Source: Manduca sexta (taxonomy: Eukaryota; Arthropoda; Insecta; Lepidoptera; Sphingidae). Taken from it: a DNA stretch of 64,000 bases. This document shows, one piece after another, positions 13,263 to 24,866 of this stretch (the stretch's first letter is position 1; every line of letters begins with the position of its first letter). The stretch covers positions 7,006,001 through 7,070,000 of the forward strand of contig NC_051130.1 in NCBI RefSeq assembly GCF_014839805.1. Reading direction: 5' to 3'. A model generated the notes under the pieces. It did not search any database and was not told where the DNA came from. It saw only the letters and a program-made list of their open reading frames with translations. A program made the translations under genes and the position numbers.

Positions 13263-14072
13263 AAATATGTCTCTAATCATCAAAAATATAATAACATATC
13301 ATATTAATAACTGTAAGTAATTTAGGGATTAAGAAACTAATTGATATAATATATTCCTCCCAAAGCAGAAAAAAATTAAGTAAAAATTAAAATATTTGAA
13401 GTATTTACTATTTCGCTACAAAATTAACAATACTATAAATACACTACAAATATGTCATAAGTATTTATGAATTTATGAAGAAAAAATCCATTCTAGTAAA
13501 AAGTGTGATAAGTCACTTATGGTGTTCTTCCAGAAAAGGCTTAACCCAAAATAAATGAATCTATTACATGAATCAAGTGTCCTCTATTCTGATTAATATT
13601 GCATAAACTGATTACTTGCGAAATCACTGAATACTTCATGACCTATAACCATTTGTTTCAATCAGTAATCACAATTCACAAAAGTTTTGAATTGAGATGT
13701 AAATTATAGATAAATAAAAATAGTGATTGATAAATATTATATGGTTATTGTCCCTGTAGATACTGAACAAAAACAATGACATTTATATTTGTCTTTCACA
13801 ACAGTAATATAAATATGTACAAGTAAAGGGTAATAAATAACAAATAAACAAACTAGACCATCGTCAATCGTGTGCGCGTGTGCATCAGCCGATGCCAGAG
13901 TAATTGCGTCGGAGATGGAACGCCAATGTCCGTGAATACGTCAGGACTACTATCTTAGCAATGAACTACGCATATATTGGTAAAAAACAAAAAAAAATAA
14001 TCTAAGCACGCTTCTCGTTTTAGCGTGACATTGCTCTTTGTGCTCTCTGACTACAAAAAATGATTAACTCAC

Positions 14073-14252
14073 CTTGAAATATCCACCCTGGTAGAGCGTA
14101 TCTGGCGGACCAAAGATTGCCACTTCCCATTCAAACAGATTGTCCTCACCCAACAACTTCACTCGGAACCCTTCCACGGGCTCCTCTTGGAGACTCTTGT
14201 ATTCTAAGGCCAAAGCCCTCAGCGCGGAACTCGTCGGAACCGTGTTCGACAT
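14073..14252 (-). CDS. UBE2R2: UBE2R/CDC34-type ubiquitin-conjugating enzyme, coding exon 1
   Basis: The exon encodes the N-terminal 60 residues of an E2 enzyme that receives activated ubiquitin from E1 and, in this class, works with SCF (cullin-RING) ligases in the nucleus and cytoplasm. The start ATG is at 14252; the open frame extends one codon pair further only through non-ATG codons. Class-defining strings are 'LQEEPVEGFRV' (about residues 21-31), 'LFEWEVAIFGPPDTLYQGGYFK' in part (39-60) and the N-terminal 'SSALRALALEYK' helix. It ends in a phase-0 'gtgagt' donor, and joining it to 10029-10115 preserves the UBC fold exactly. Upstream (14260-14600) is the likely 5' UTR and promoter. Orthology is firm at the UBE2R class level; the exact paralogue name is my choice. 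Confidence 0.95.
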
Positions 14253-14700
14253 TGTCAAGAACTAAATTTCCAATAGTCACTATCTAAAAGAGATTCTAAC
14301 ATAACACTGCGGAACTCTTCTCGCGGTCCACGTATTCACGAGTCATTTCAACCGAAGTCACAATAACAACGAACTGTGAATTTTGGTAAACATAACGCCG
14401 ACGTAGACTGCTTGTACTGATTTATGATTCACACACTTCAAACGCCAATACTGAAACTGTTGCGACAGCAATAAACGTTGAAAAGTGGATAAAAGAACAG
14501 TCTAGACCACACGGCGAGTTGTTCAACAATGAGAAAGCAATGCAACGTACAAACAACGCGATTCCAAGGAAAACGGCTGCGTGGTACAGCTGCTGCCTGA
14601 GTTGCCTGAGCGAATATTGTAGAACAGCTGTTATTTTATTTCCGTGCTTGATTGCGCAGTGATGTGACGCATACGGTTGTTATCGACTTTTAGTGTTTCT

Positions 14701-14714
14701 AGCGCCATCTAGCG
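14701..14714 (-). promoter_or_regulatory. Candidate CTCF-type insulator site
   Basis: The minus strand reads CGCTAGATGGCGCT, matching the core of the insect CTCF motif as I know it (AGATGGCGC). It lies about 450 bp upstream of the UBE2R start codon, between this gene and the divergent giant gene to the right. One motif match alone is weak evidence of occupancy. Confidence 0.35.
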
Positions 14715-14992
14715 ACAATTTATAATGTGCAGGATGACAAAAATAATTTAGATGTATGAGAGTCAAGTCTATTAAATTAGTTTAAAGAACAAGTTACAGA
14801 TGACGCTAGTACATTTTAGAAAAAAAATAACTTAAGTTCCTAGATGTCGTTGCTTGTCGTTATGTTTATAAATTACGTTTTGTAAAGTTTTGTTGCTTTG
14901 CACACACCTAACCATATAATGTAAGTAAATACTGTTCCTCGGAACATACTTAATAGAATTTTAAATAATTTTATGTGTTTTCATCCAGATAC

Positions 14993-15255
14993 CAGCCCCG
15001 GATCTTGAATTTTTTGAAGGCGGGGCAAAATCTGGGTAATGCCGCCCTCAAGCACCTATATTTTTACTTTTGTCATCATCATCATTTCGCGCCCCGCGGG
15101 AAATAATTTATGTGTGTAATGTTCTGGATGTGTTACTAGTCAAAGTTGCGTTAATGATGAGTTGTGTATTCGTCTGGCAAGTTTGAATTTGCCGCCCTCT
15201 AAATTCGCCGCCCGGGGCACGGGTCCTGGCTTGCCCCCCCCTAGATCCGGGGCTG
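14993..15255. mobile_element. hAT-type MITE with perfect 8-bp target duplication
   Basis: The 263-base element starts with CAGCCCCGGATCT and ends with its exact reverse complement AGATCCGGGGCTG (13-bp terminal inverted repeats). It is flanked on both sides by the identical octamer CCAGATAC (14985-14992 and 15256-15263). An 8-bp duplication with CAG...CTG ends is the signature of hAT transposition. It is far too short to encode a transposase, so it is non-autonomous. GC-rich segments ('gccgccctc', 'cgccgcccggggc') set it apart from the AT-rich surroundings. Confidence 0.88.
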
Positions 15256-15263
15256 CCAGATAC

Positions 15264-17529
15264 TGTACTATCAATTATTATTCCACATCCAATTTCTTGT
15301 GTTTGGCTGTATCGTTCAGATATATTACAACAACACATTATAAACAAATGTTAAATAATTTTTCTTTTCACGACAGCAAAGTATTGATAGCCAAAAGTAT
15401 ATAACTACTGTGATTAATAGGGTAAAAGATTTCTCATTAGATATAGAACTTTTGTCGTACACATTTTTTATTTTCTCCGCATAAAAAATATTCAAGGACG
15501 ACGCGACGTTCGCAATTATAGGTTAGTTAAACATTTTAGAAAAAAAAGAAATTACATAAAATTGTAAAGCATACAAGGCGATTCTTAGGAAAAAATAATG
15601 TAAAATCTAATATTATATAGTAAATATCAATTATCCATTATTATTTGAAACTGTTTTCAAAGGGCCCATTAGAAATATAGATAGATAAAAGGTTTTCTTT
15701 TCATTTTTTTTTTGCTTTTTTTATTACGCTACTACTGAAATTAACTATTTTTTTTATTTTACCGCGGTTTTTGTATTTTAATTATCTACCTGAATTTGTA
15801 ACTGACTTTTCGGATGATCAACACCACGTGACCACGAAGCCTGCATAATCTTCGAAACTTCAGGAGAAAATTAAAATATAAAATCCGTGATAATATCTGA
15901 AAAAAAAAATTATTTGTTTAACATTCGCGTAAACATAAGAAATCATTACGCTACTAACTGTGGCATACGACTATGCTATCTCACAATAGACTATGCTACT
16001 TACCGTGGCATAGGCTATTGTGAGATAAATTGATAGTTTTATTTCTAATAAAAATGTAAAAACATAATTTTAAAAATATTTGTGTAAATAATTTTGTGGT
16101 TTACCCTATATTGTGGCTGACTAGTCCAAACTTCCTTAGCGATAAAACGAGACAAATCTGCCTTGTTTTATTATGGAGGCAACACAGTAAAAGCGGGAGT
16201 TTTAAATTACGGTAGATATTCTTAGTTACTAAAATGTTTTGAGATTTCTAAAATAATAATATTAGTAATTGTTTCTTTAATTCAAGAAAATCTACTAGAA
16301 TATTATGATAAAGAGATTAACGAAATATTACACGTGATTATAAGGTTTAGGAATATTTTAAATTCCTATTGTTGGTATGCATGCATTATTAAATTAAATG
16401 GTGTTGCCGTGAGGTTGTCTTAGTTATTGAATAAGTTTTCATATTTTAAGAAATAAACACAGATTTCACAATAAATAATCTCATGAGCGATATTTGTTTG
16501 TGTCATAATTATTGTTTGAGTGTCATTAAATATTGTTAGGTATATATATGACCAAACAAGTTTTAGAAAGCAAAACACTGGATTAGGCCCAGGGCCTTTC
16601 AATTTACATGTTACATTGCTGGCACTATTTAAGCTGTTTTTATGGTAAGTGTTTATTATTAATAAAAAAAGTCTTGACACAGACCTCAGTAATGATATTA
16701 TACATAATATGTTATTTGATGTTTTATGTTGGTAAATATCTAGTAAACATCTCTACGAGTTCGTAATTGCTAAGAATAATATTAATCCCTTATGTACCTT
16801 AATTAAAATAAATAAGAGCATTCAGAATTGTTGTAATTACGAACTTTAATTTTTTTATAAAACTTTAACGTAAGACAATTTAAATTGAGCATATCTAGGT
16901 AGATTACGTTTCTACAATCATGCTCTCACTAAATTTCTATTTTTTTGGGCGCGCAATTTGGGGTAAAATATTTAAGGTTTCGGGGGAGACTAAAATATTT
17001 AAGGTTTCGGGAGTTAAAGCTATTAAACAAATAATAATAACCTTACATTAGTTATGATGTATTTTGTATTCAAACTATTAATTTAAAAATTAAAGCACTT
17101 AATCCTTTTAGCCTATCACGCACCTTACAGTCTAGCACTAAGTATCGAGTATCGATAGCTGCAAGCTGGATTACTAGGATCAAGTACACACGTCCAATAT
17201 ACCTATATTTATTACATTAAGTAGGTGCTTGTATGAATGGGTTTTAGCATCTAATAATATAAGAAGTGTCTAGGCGAAGCTCAGTGCATATTGTTTTATA
17301 AATTGTTAAACCTGAGTACCTAATATATTTGTACGGTATTTATTTATATTATTTAATTGTAGCGGTATAGACCCCTATTTACGCTGTTAACTCTTTTATA
17401 TTACCTATAAGATGGCACCTGTATTGCCTAAGATTGTAATGTATTTCCGATATGACGATAGACTTCGCGCATAAATAATGACACGAAGTCTGAGTGCAAC
17501 AGTTGTGCTTCTTCCGTAATATTAGCGTA
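15264..17529. other. Intergenic, no gene recognised
   Basis: The sequence is AT-rich with only short incidental frames. A perfect 13-bp inverted repeat (TATCTCACAATAG at 15977-15989, CTATTGTGAGATA at 16015-16027) and a short duplicated phrase ('aaaatatttaaggtttcggg' near 16965 and 16992) are the only structures I noticed. Confidence 0.6.
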
Positions 17530-17854
17530 CTAGCTTTTGCTCGCGGCTCCGCCCGCGTTATAAAGTTTTTCAAGCTAAAGTTTTCCGTTATAAAAATAGT
17601 AGTTTCCCGGGAGCCTATGTTCTTCCCAGGGTCTCAAACTGTCTCCATACCAAATTTCATCTTAATACGTTGGGTAGTTTTTGAGTTTAACACGTAACAG
17701 ACAGATGCAGCGGGGGACTTTGTTATATTATTTAGAAGTTTTTAAGTGAAACAATCCCGTCATAGATCATTGTTGCATAACTTTAACCGTTTACGCAGCG
17801 CAGGCAACGGAAGCTCTCAAAACTCATAATTTTCTCCGTTTTTGCAACATGTTT

Positions 17855-18593
17855 CATTACTGCTCCGCTCCTATTGGTCATAGCGTGATGATATATAGCC
17901 TATAGCACTCCAGGAACAAAGGGCTATCCAACACAAAAAGATTTTTTCAGTTCAAACCGGTAGTTCCTGAGATTAGCCATTACTGCTCCGCTCCTATTGG
18001 TCATAGCGTGATGATATATAGCTTATAGCGGTCCACAAATAAAGGGCTATCCAACACAAAACGAATTTTTTGGTTGAAAACGGTAGTTCCTAAGATTAGC
18101 CATTACTGCTCCGCTCCTATTGGTCATAGCGTGATGATATATAACTTTGAGCACTCCACAAAGAAAGGACTATTCAATACAAAAATATGTTTTCAGTTCG
18201 AATCGGTAGTTCCTGAGATTAGCCATTACTGCTCCGCTCTTATTGGGTATAGCGTGATGATATATAGCCTATAGCACGCCACGAACAAAGGGCTATCCAG
18301 ACGCAAAAAGAATTTTTCAGTTTGGACCGGTAGTTCCTGAGATTAGCCATTACTGCCCCGCTCCTATTGGGTATAGCGTGATGATATATAGCCTATAGCA
18401 CTCCACGAACAAAGGGCTATCCAACGCAAAAAGAATTTTTCAGTTTGGACCGGTAATTCCTGAGATTAGCCATTACTGCCCCGCTCCTATTGGGTATAGC
18501 GTGATGATATATAGCCTATAGCACTCCACGAACAAAGGGCTATCCAACGTAAAAAGAATTTTTCGGTTTGGACCGGTAGTTCCTGAGATTAGC
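17855..18593 (+). repeat. Six tandem 123-bp units (minisatellite)
   Basis: Units start with 'cattactgcyccgctc' at 17855, 17978, 18101, 18224, 18348 and 18471. Spacings are 123, 123, 123, 124 and 123, and the last unit ends at 18593. Each contains 'attggtcatagcgtgatg' (or 'attgggtatagcgtgatg'), 'gggctatcca' and 'ggtagttcctgagattagc'. The last three units share 'gggtatagcg' and 'ttggaccggtag', suggesting the newest duplications are at the 3' end. Confidence 0.95.
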
Positions 18594-18641
18594 GCGTTCA
18601 AACAAACAAACAAACAAACAAACAAACAAACAAACAAACTC
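18594..18641 (+). repeat. (CAAA)n microsatellite
   Basis: About ten copies of a CAAA/AAAC tetranucleotide follow directly after the last 123-bp unit. The same motif, reduced to about two copies, is found at the matching place in the related element near 31.43 kb, so it belongs to the element's 3' end. Confidence 0.9.
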
Positions 18642-18668
18642 TTCAGCTTTATATAATAGTATAGATAA

Positions 18669-21660
18669 TAGCATCTTATGTGCATATGCAGGAGTATATT
18701 TTATTAGAGTTTATAACGAAAATGTACCTACTTAGTATAAAAAACCTGATACAGGTTTCTCCAGCAATAAGATTTAAAATGAAAACTAAGATTAATAGAC
18801 GTATTTGTGCGAGCTGCATTCAGCACGGCATATAGGCAAGACAATAAAGCCGTGGGCGCATGACTAAAAACAACTTCGCCCACCCTTGCCTTGTATAGTC
18901 AACGACGACCGGGCCTTGCGCAACCCACATTGCAGACTATATTGAATAATTGTGAATTATTGGACAAATTTTCGCAAAAAAGTTTTCAAAACATGAATGA
19001 AAACTCGTTACTTGTTGCGTAATATGTAAATGTTTGAACATAAGAGCCTGCGGAGCAAGATCGAAATTATTTAATGCATTAACTTTGACACAGCTAAATC
19101 AATCATCAGTTGTCACGCTTGTATTCACTTATTTAGTAGGTAGAGAGGTAAGAGCACCCACATTCTATGAGTCTCGTTCCATAATATTTTTATTACCAAG
19201 CTGATTCTCGTTATACCTATTTGACATTGGCGCAGCTGATGCAGTGCTATAATTATTTATTATTTTAACAAAAAAAAAATACCTTTAGAACTTAATAGTT
19301 AGCTTAACTAATTATGTGGATCCATTTGTTAATCATGTTTATAATTATTTCCTCATTTGAAAATATGATTCATCTTGCGTTTTGTTACTTGAAATAGTTA
19401 GTAAATAAGTAGATACACGCATAATAATTCTTGTTATTTCGTGTTCGGTGTTCTACATTTAAATAATAATTATTTCAATTGATGTAGACCTACGTAGTTT
19501 ACCTATTAGAGAACTCCTACTTATGGATTTACTACTGGTACACAAAATCAGGTCACAAAGATTGCATTAACTGCTAAAGCGCATTATAGACCTACTTGTG
19601 GAAGCAAGATGCCATATCTGGTATTTGTATTGTCCCAATATGTAAATGGTGCATACGTACATATATCTCGGATTGTTTTCGTATTGAAGAATCTATGCTT
19701 CAGTTACGTAGGGTTTTTCATGTTATCAGACTCTTAAAACCGTTCTCAACATCTTACACAGTTTACAAACAGTTGAAATGCTTGCTTTTGCTGGTTATCT
19801 CTGTTTCTATAAATTAAGATAGAAATAAACATCTTATTCTATCTAGCGGAGGGTCGAATATGATTCCTGTTATTGATTAGTTATTGCCAAAGGTGAACGT
19901 AGAGCTATTTGTTATTATTATAATAATCTATGCTGTAGGTTATTTAAATTGCTTATTAAATTTAATTAAAAAAATAAATAAAGTTTAAAACAAAAAGTAC
20001 TCAATATATATATTTTTAAACAGTAATAGTTGTTAGGGCTGTAATAAGATGCTTCGGCGAATGCACTCATAAGAGTTAAGAGTGTTATCTTCCTTGATCT
20101 TGGTTAAACATTCAAACTTTTTGATAGTAACAGCATTAACCATTCATACTGTTTGATTTGAAACAGCAGTAACTGTTAATGTAACTTTTATTATCGAGTT
20201 ATGATAGGTAGTAAATTCCAGTTAAATGTTTGTAAGTTATTGAAATCGGCCGCAAGACAGAGCTTAGGAAATTATTGTTAGTTAAAATTAATGGGTGACG
20301 CAGAAAATTAAGTTAAAATATATAGACTAAATTACAGTTTAATTATTAAAAACAGTTCTTTTTATAAAAGTTAAAAAAAGAATATCTGCTCTGATTTGAT
20401 TACGAAGGTTAAACTTATATATAGGTATCATAGAATTACCATGTAAGTTCCGATAAGTCCTTACCTAACGTGTACAAATATTATTATTATCTGTTCTATT
20501 ATTTTCTTTATTATTAACTTAAATTATATTAGTGATGGAATTAAAGTAGTGATAGAAAGAATTGAACAGCCAAAATTTATTCTATGCATTCGCGTAGTTA
20601 CTAAAACACGAATTCGCTAGCGAATATCTTACTACTTTTTTAATAAGGGTGTCAAGTATTAATAAATACCTACGTCATGTTAAAGATGCAATGTTTCTTA
20701 TGCTCTCTTGATGATCTCATTTTGTTATTGAAACTCAGGAAAAATATTATAGAGGTAGGTAAGTAGGTACCAACCTATCTGAGTAATGTTTGGTTCATTT
20801 TGTAGGTAAACGTACCGAATATTTGGCACTTAGATATGTAGGTAGGTTAGAAAGTAGATGTATAATGTAGATATAAATAAGTATGATATTTATTTATAAA
20901 TTATGTTCTGTAACGTAAATTTTATTTATGAAATACCTAATAAAATTATTATACCTGTATAATTGTATAAGTATTAAATATATATAGGCAGGTATAATAC
21001 TTTCGTGCACAGAAGGTATAAAATTTAATTACCATTGAAATAATCCAATTTATTACATATTCGGGCAGAGGAATATCAACATTGCTATATTTTAATACTA
21101 AGTACCTATTAAAAATGTAATATCAAAAACAATAATTCGCCAAATCAGTGTTACAAGACGGTAGCTTATATGTAGACAGTAAATACCACTTGATATTTTG
21201 TTTAAATAATTATTAATAATAACTTTTTGTTTTTCACAGTTATGATAACACCTTCTAGCAAGGTCAATACCAGGAATAATATAGCATTATTATTATGAGT
21301 TCATTCATAAAAATGGATTGTTTGTAAAGTGCTATGTGACTAAGATCGAATATGAAGTAAGAGCGTGTTGAAGGTTTTTACGCCATTTTTGGTATGAGTC
21401 CAACACGGTGAGATGTAAGCGGTTGCGCTTACGTGTCGCGAAGGTCTGGTGGGCGATGCGCGGCATCAAGGTGTGGGGCGCTGGCGCAGGCGCTCAGTCA
21501 CAATCCGCGAGCCCGTCGCGAGCAGCGCGCGCGCTCTTTGCGACACACGACACGAACGACTCTCGCGACCATTCGTATATACTCCCTGCATATTATTATA
21601 TGGCATTTGTTTGACTATTTTTTATTATGTGATAAGTTTTCGACGTAAGAATATTTAATC
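18669..21660. other. Intergenic region upstream of the giant gene
   Basis: Most of it is AT-rich without recognisable genes. The last 250 bases (about 21400-21600) are clearly GC-richer with many CpG, and give overlapping frames in all three phases without homology. I read that part as promoter-proximal sequence rather than coding. Confidence 0.55.
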
Positions 21661-21680
21661 GTGGTACTGTAAGAATCTCC

Positions 21681-21688
21681 TATAAAAG
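21681..21688 (+). promoter_or_regulatory. Candidate TATA box of the giant gene
   Basis: TATAAAAG lies 55 bases upstream of the ATG at 21736. A start about 30 bases downstream would give a very short 5' leader ending in CCAAAATGAC, a good insect translation-start context. An upstream non-coding exon cannot be excluded. Confidence 0.4.
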
Positions 21689-21735
21689 ATAAGATATAAT
21701 TGATACGTTATAAGTAATTTATTTGTGGGACCAAA

Positions 21736-24534
21736 ATGACGATAAAAAATAAAAAGACTAAACAGTCCGAAGTGACATCATCAAGTAGTAGTGCCTCGAC
21801 TAGTGTTCAAAAAACAAGCAAGTCTACATCGGTGCAGCAGAGCAGTAGTAATACACTGCAAAAGGTCAGCTCCGGTAAGAAGGTACGTTACATTGACGTC
21901 AAGGTCGAGGAGGATGACCCGCTCATGATAACCGATGTAAGTGACCACACGTCTATAAGTGGATCCACCATTTCTGAACACTATAACAGCCACCCGCACT
22001 ACATTATAACGGAGGCTCCGTCCATGACTGACCTCTCCCAAATCAGATCACAGGAACATAATGTGAGCGACATGACACAAGCGGTAACCGGCGAATTTGT
22101 ATCTAATTCTGTCCAGGAATCATCTTCTTCGCACCAGCAAAGTTCTAAGAGTGAAACATTCCAATCATCGACCACATCTGTACAGCGCTCTGGTTCTAGT
22201 CATAGCACTCACAGTCAATTTGATAGAACCGTAGATTCTACTGCTGCAAATCAAACACTAAACACAGCTTTTATTGATAACACCGCCGCTAATCTTACCG
22301 GCTCCGACAGCACTTATACAACGCGCTCTCAAGTAGCTAATGCTTCGAATTCTTTCTTACAAACAGAACGTCAAAACTTGGTTAACCAATCTGAATCGTC
22401 AAAAACTATGAGTCAAACGAGTAATACTATGGACCGAAAGAATATTAACCAACGTGACAATGTAACCTATCGTAACTCACCTGAGCCTTCAAAACGAATT
22501 CAAACAATTGGTTCAGACACATCAAACTTCTACGGAGGTGAAGGGACCCTAGACAGAAATGTCAAAACAAAGGAATTTACTAGCACATCTCAAACAAGCG
22601 AAAGCAAGAGCAGCAACGTTACGAAATCGTCGTCATCATCTTATGTTGTGGAAATTGTTGATGGAAAAGAGCGCATTATCGATAGTTCTAAACGTGAATG
22701 GGGTGATGCTCAAGAAAATGCTACTAAAGAATCTTATGCCAGCATTAGTGGTACTGGTATCAAGCCACAGTCAGCTTATAATATCCAAAACTATGATATG
22801 AAATCTAATTATGACACCGGAAAAGACGGCCAGAAACCAACAAGCCAAATGACTATAAAAGAGGACTCTAAATTTATTAAGGACGGTAAACAAATAACAA
22901 CCCATGAGAGTATTATTTCTGAAAAAGATAATGCTAGGCACCAACAATCTATAACAACTCAAGATCAATTGACTTCTCAAGATGATCCTCGTCACCCAAG
23001 AATAACTTCTACAAATATGTATCCTGAACGTAGTGAGCTTTATGTTGATCAAAAAGATATACGCACTGATCATAGAACTGATCATACTGATAAGAGGAAC
23101 ATCCAAACTGATCACAGACATATTTCAACAGATCAACGAAATGTCTACACCGATGAAACAAACGTGCACCGTGATATTATTGATAAAAGTTCAGTTACAA
23201 ATGTAACATCCAGTAAAGACACTAGGATCGATCGAAGACGTAATGTCAATGAAACAGATTCATCTAACTTTTATGGATACGACACTACAATTCAAAACGA
23301 ACTTAGAAAAGTGGGTGATATTTTACAAGTTAAAAATACTGACAACATTAATTTCTCCACGAAAATACTAAAGAGTAACACTAGCAGTGCTCAACAAGCG
23401 TCTACATCCTCGTATGTTATTGAAGTTATAGATGGTAAAGAAAGAATCGTCGACTCTTCTCATAGAGAATGGGGTGACAGTAAAGATCATTCTACGTACG
23501 AAAAAAGTCATAATATCAGTGGAACCGGAATTAAGCCAGAACATGAGTATGCTCGACATGTTTTGGATAAAGAATCTCATTATGATACTGGCAAAGATGG
23601 AGTTCCTACAAGTTCTACATATATTGCTGAAGAATCTGCTTTATATAAGAACGGCAAGGAAATAGCAGCCACTAGAAACGTTTATGGTGGCGATTTCACG
23701 AAGAAAAAGGCTATCACTGAACTTGTACCAGATGATGATTTGCCTAACAGGCAGATAAGGGATATTACAGATGATAAAACCTATTCCACTGTCAGTACAG
23801 ATTCTCTAACCGACATCAAGGATACTACAGGTAAAACAACAACAACTGATTTTATTACTACTGAAAAACGTAACTTAACGAAAGAAACCACTGAAAAACA
23901 AGAAACAAAAGACACATTAACGACTTATGAAAGGAGTACTGGAACTTGGAATGGCAAATTTGTTTATGAAAAGGATGATGATAGGCCGAAAAGACCAAAA
24001 GAAATGTCACCCTTTGGAAGACCAGAACAACCAAAACATCACTTAAAAAGACAAGATACTGAAGAAAACATAATTATATCTTCAAGAGACATAAAAGATT
24101 TCACATCTATAAGTGATTTACGTAAAATTATTGAGTCATCTCAATCTAAAAAAGATGTCACAGTGAGTAACAAAAACATTGTTATAAAGAGAAATATCGA
24201 TGACAAGATTCTAAAAGAAATTATTGAAACTGTTAAAAAATATCCTTTTAAAAGAATAGAAAAAGTAACACTCGGAACTAAGATAAATGAAGACGTAAAA
24301 GATTTATACGAAGGCATCGACACCGAAGAACATACTGTATTAACATCCACCACCGGAGACGCCACTAGAAAAACTTTTGAAGTTGAAAAAAACAGAAGCC
24401 AAATTGAGGTGACTCGATACATTACTGAAAATGGAATCACCAGGAAAATAACTACGTACGAAGATGCTAAAGTAGACGATAAAGTTAAGACGGACGTCTT
24501 CGTCGATAAGAGCAAGTTAGACTTCAGAAACTTG
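21736..24534 (+). CDS. Giant SAXO-like repeat protein, coding exon 1 (residues 1-933)
   Basis: First of four exons (21736-24534, 24613-24866, 43097-44751, 45090-53068) that join in frame to 12,687 bases, 4,228 residues plus stop. It starts at ATG 21736 and ends at a phase-0 'gtaagt' donor. Exon 1 is Ser/Thr/Lys/Asp-rich, has no cysteine or membrane segment that I can see, and looks disordered. Two related blocks of about 90-130 residues begin with SNFYG (263 and 510) and run through YVVEIVDGKERI (303) or YVIEVIDGKERI (560), REWGD, SGTGIKP and YDTGKDG. I do not recognise these blocks. The family link comes from later exons: a Cys/His motif and DNL modules like those of SAXO/STOP microtubule-stabilising proteins. 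A cytoskeletal role is inferred. An annotation name such as 'CG45076-like' may apply, but I cannot verify it. Confidence 0.9.
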
Positions 24535-24612
24535 GTAAGTTAATTGTCTCTAAGAAATAGGATTTTAATGTAATAGATTTAGATGGCGTCTTATGTAATT
24601 TTTGTGTTATAG
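24535..24612 (+). other. Giant-gene intron 1 (78 bp)
   Basis: Short GT-AG intron, phase 0, ending 'tttttgtgttatag'. Reading through gives a stop two codons after the donor, so splicing is needed to join exons 1 and 2. Confidence 0.85.
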
Positions 24613-24866
24613 AGCGATGTCCACACGACGAAAGATGTAGTTCGAGAGTATGACGTGGTAGATCGTGCAATCACCGATACCAGAGAGGATACCACCGTCC
24701 GCACCGTTTATGACGAGACCATTATAGATGACAGAAAAACAGTGCGCGACGACAGGACCACGATCGAGGAGACCGTTATCATTGATGAGACCAGGCCGCG
24801 GCCTGGGGGCCCCAAGAAACCGGAGCCGATCAAGGAACAGTGCATTTGTGAAATGTGCACTTGTGG
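24613..24866 (+). CDS. Giant SAXO-like protein, coding exon 2 (residues 934-1017)
   Basis: The exon encodes a charged stretch with repeated 'TDTREDTTVRTVYDETIIDD'-type text, then a Pro-rich hinge (RPRPGGPKKPEPIK) and the first half of a Cys/His motif, CICEMCTC, at residues 1010-1017. The glycine codon at 1018 is split by a phase-2 'gtgagt' donor at 24867. Joined to exon 3 it becomes CICEMCTCGRHRCPH, five cysteines and two histidines. This closely resembles the short cysteine motif at the extreme N-terminus of SAXO (FAM154) proteins, as I recall that family. Here it sits more than 1,000 residues into the protein. Confidence 0.88.

Larger units (their letters stand above)
10116..14072 (-). other. 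UBE2R intron 1 (about 4.0 kb)
   Basis: The intron has GT-AG ends and phase 0. It is strongly AT-rich and holds no convincing exon. Its main content is the nested retroelement remnant near 12.8-13.3 kb. Long runs elsewhere are low-complexity A/T. Confidence 0.85.
17530..18668 (+). mobile_element. RTE-like retroelement copy with expanded tandem tail
   Basis: The left part ('cttttgctcgcggctccgcc', 'gcctatgttcttccc', 'tgtctccataccaaatttca') and the right end ('cctgagattagcgcgttca', AAAC repeat, 'tcttcagcttt', 'aatagtatagat') match a very common lepidopteran repeat that I associate with RTE-type non-LTR retroelements and their non-autonomous derivatives. It encodes no protein. Between the two ends sits a tandem array of six 123-base units (annotated separately). 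Related copies lie at 31.0 and 57.3 kb. Confidence 0.65.

Noticed and set aside
21408..21658. Three overlapping plus-strand frames of about 70 codons before the giant gene
   Set aside because: They are open in all three phases because the segment is GC-rich; no homology, and they run into a TATA box and the true start. Better read as promoter-proximal sequence.
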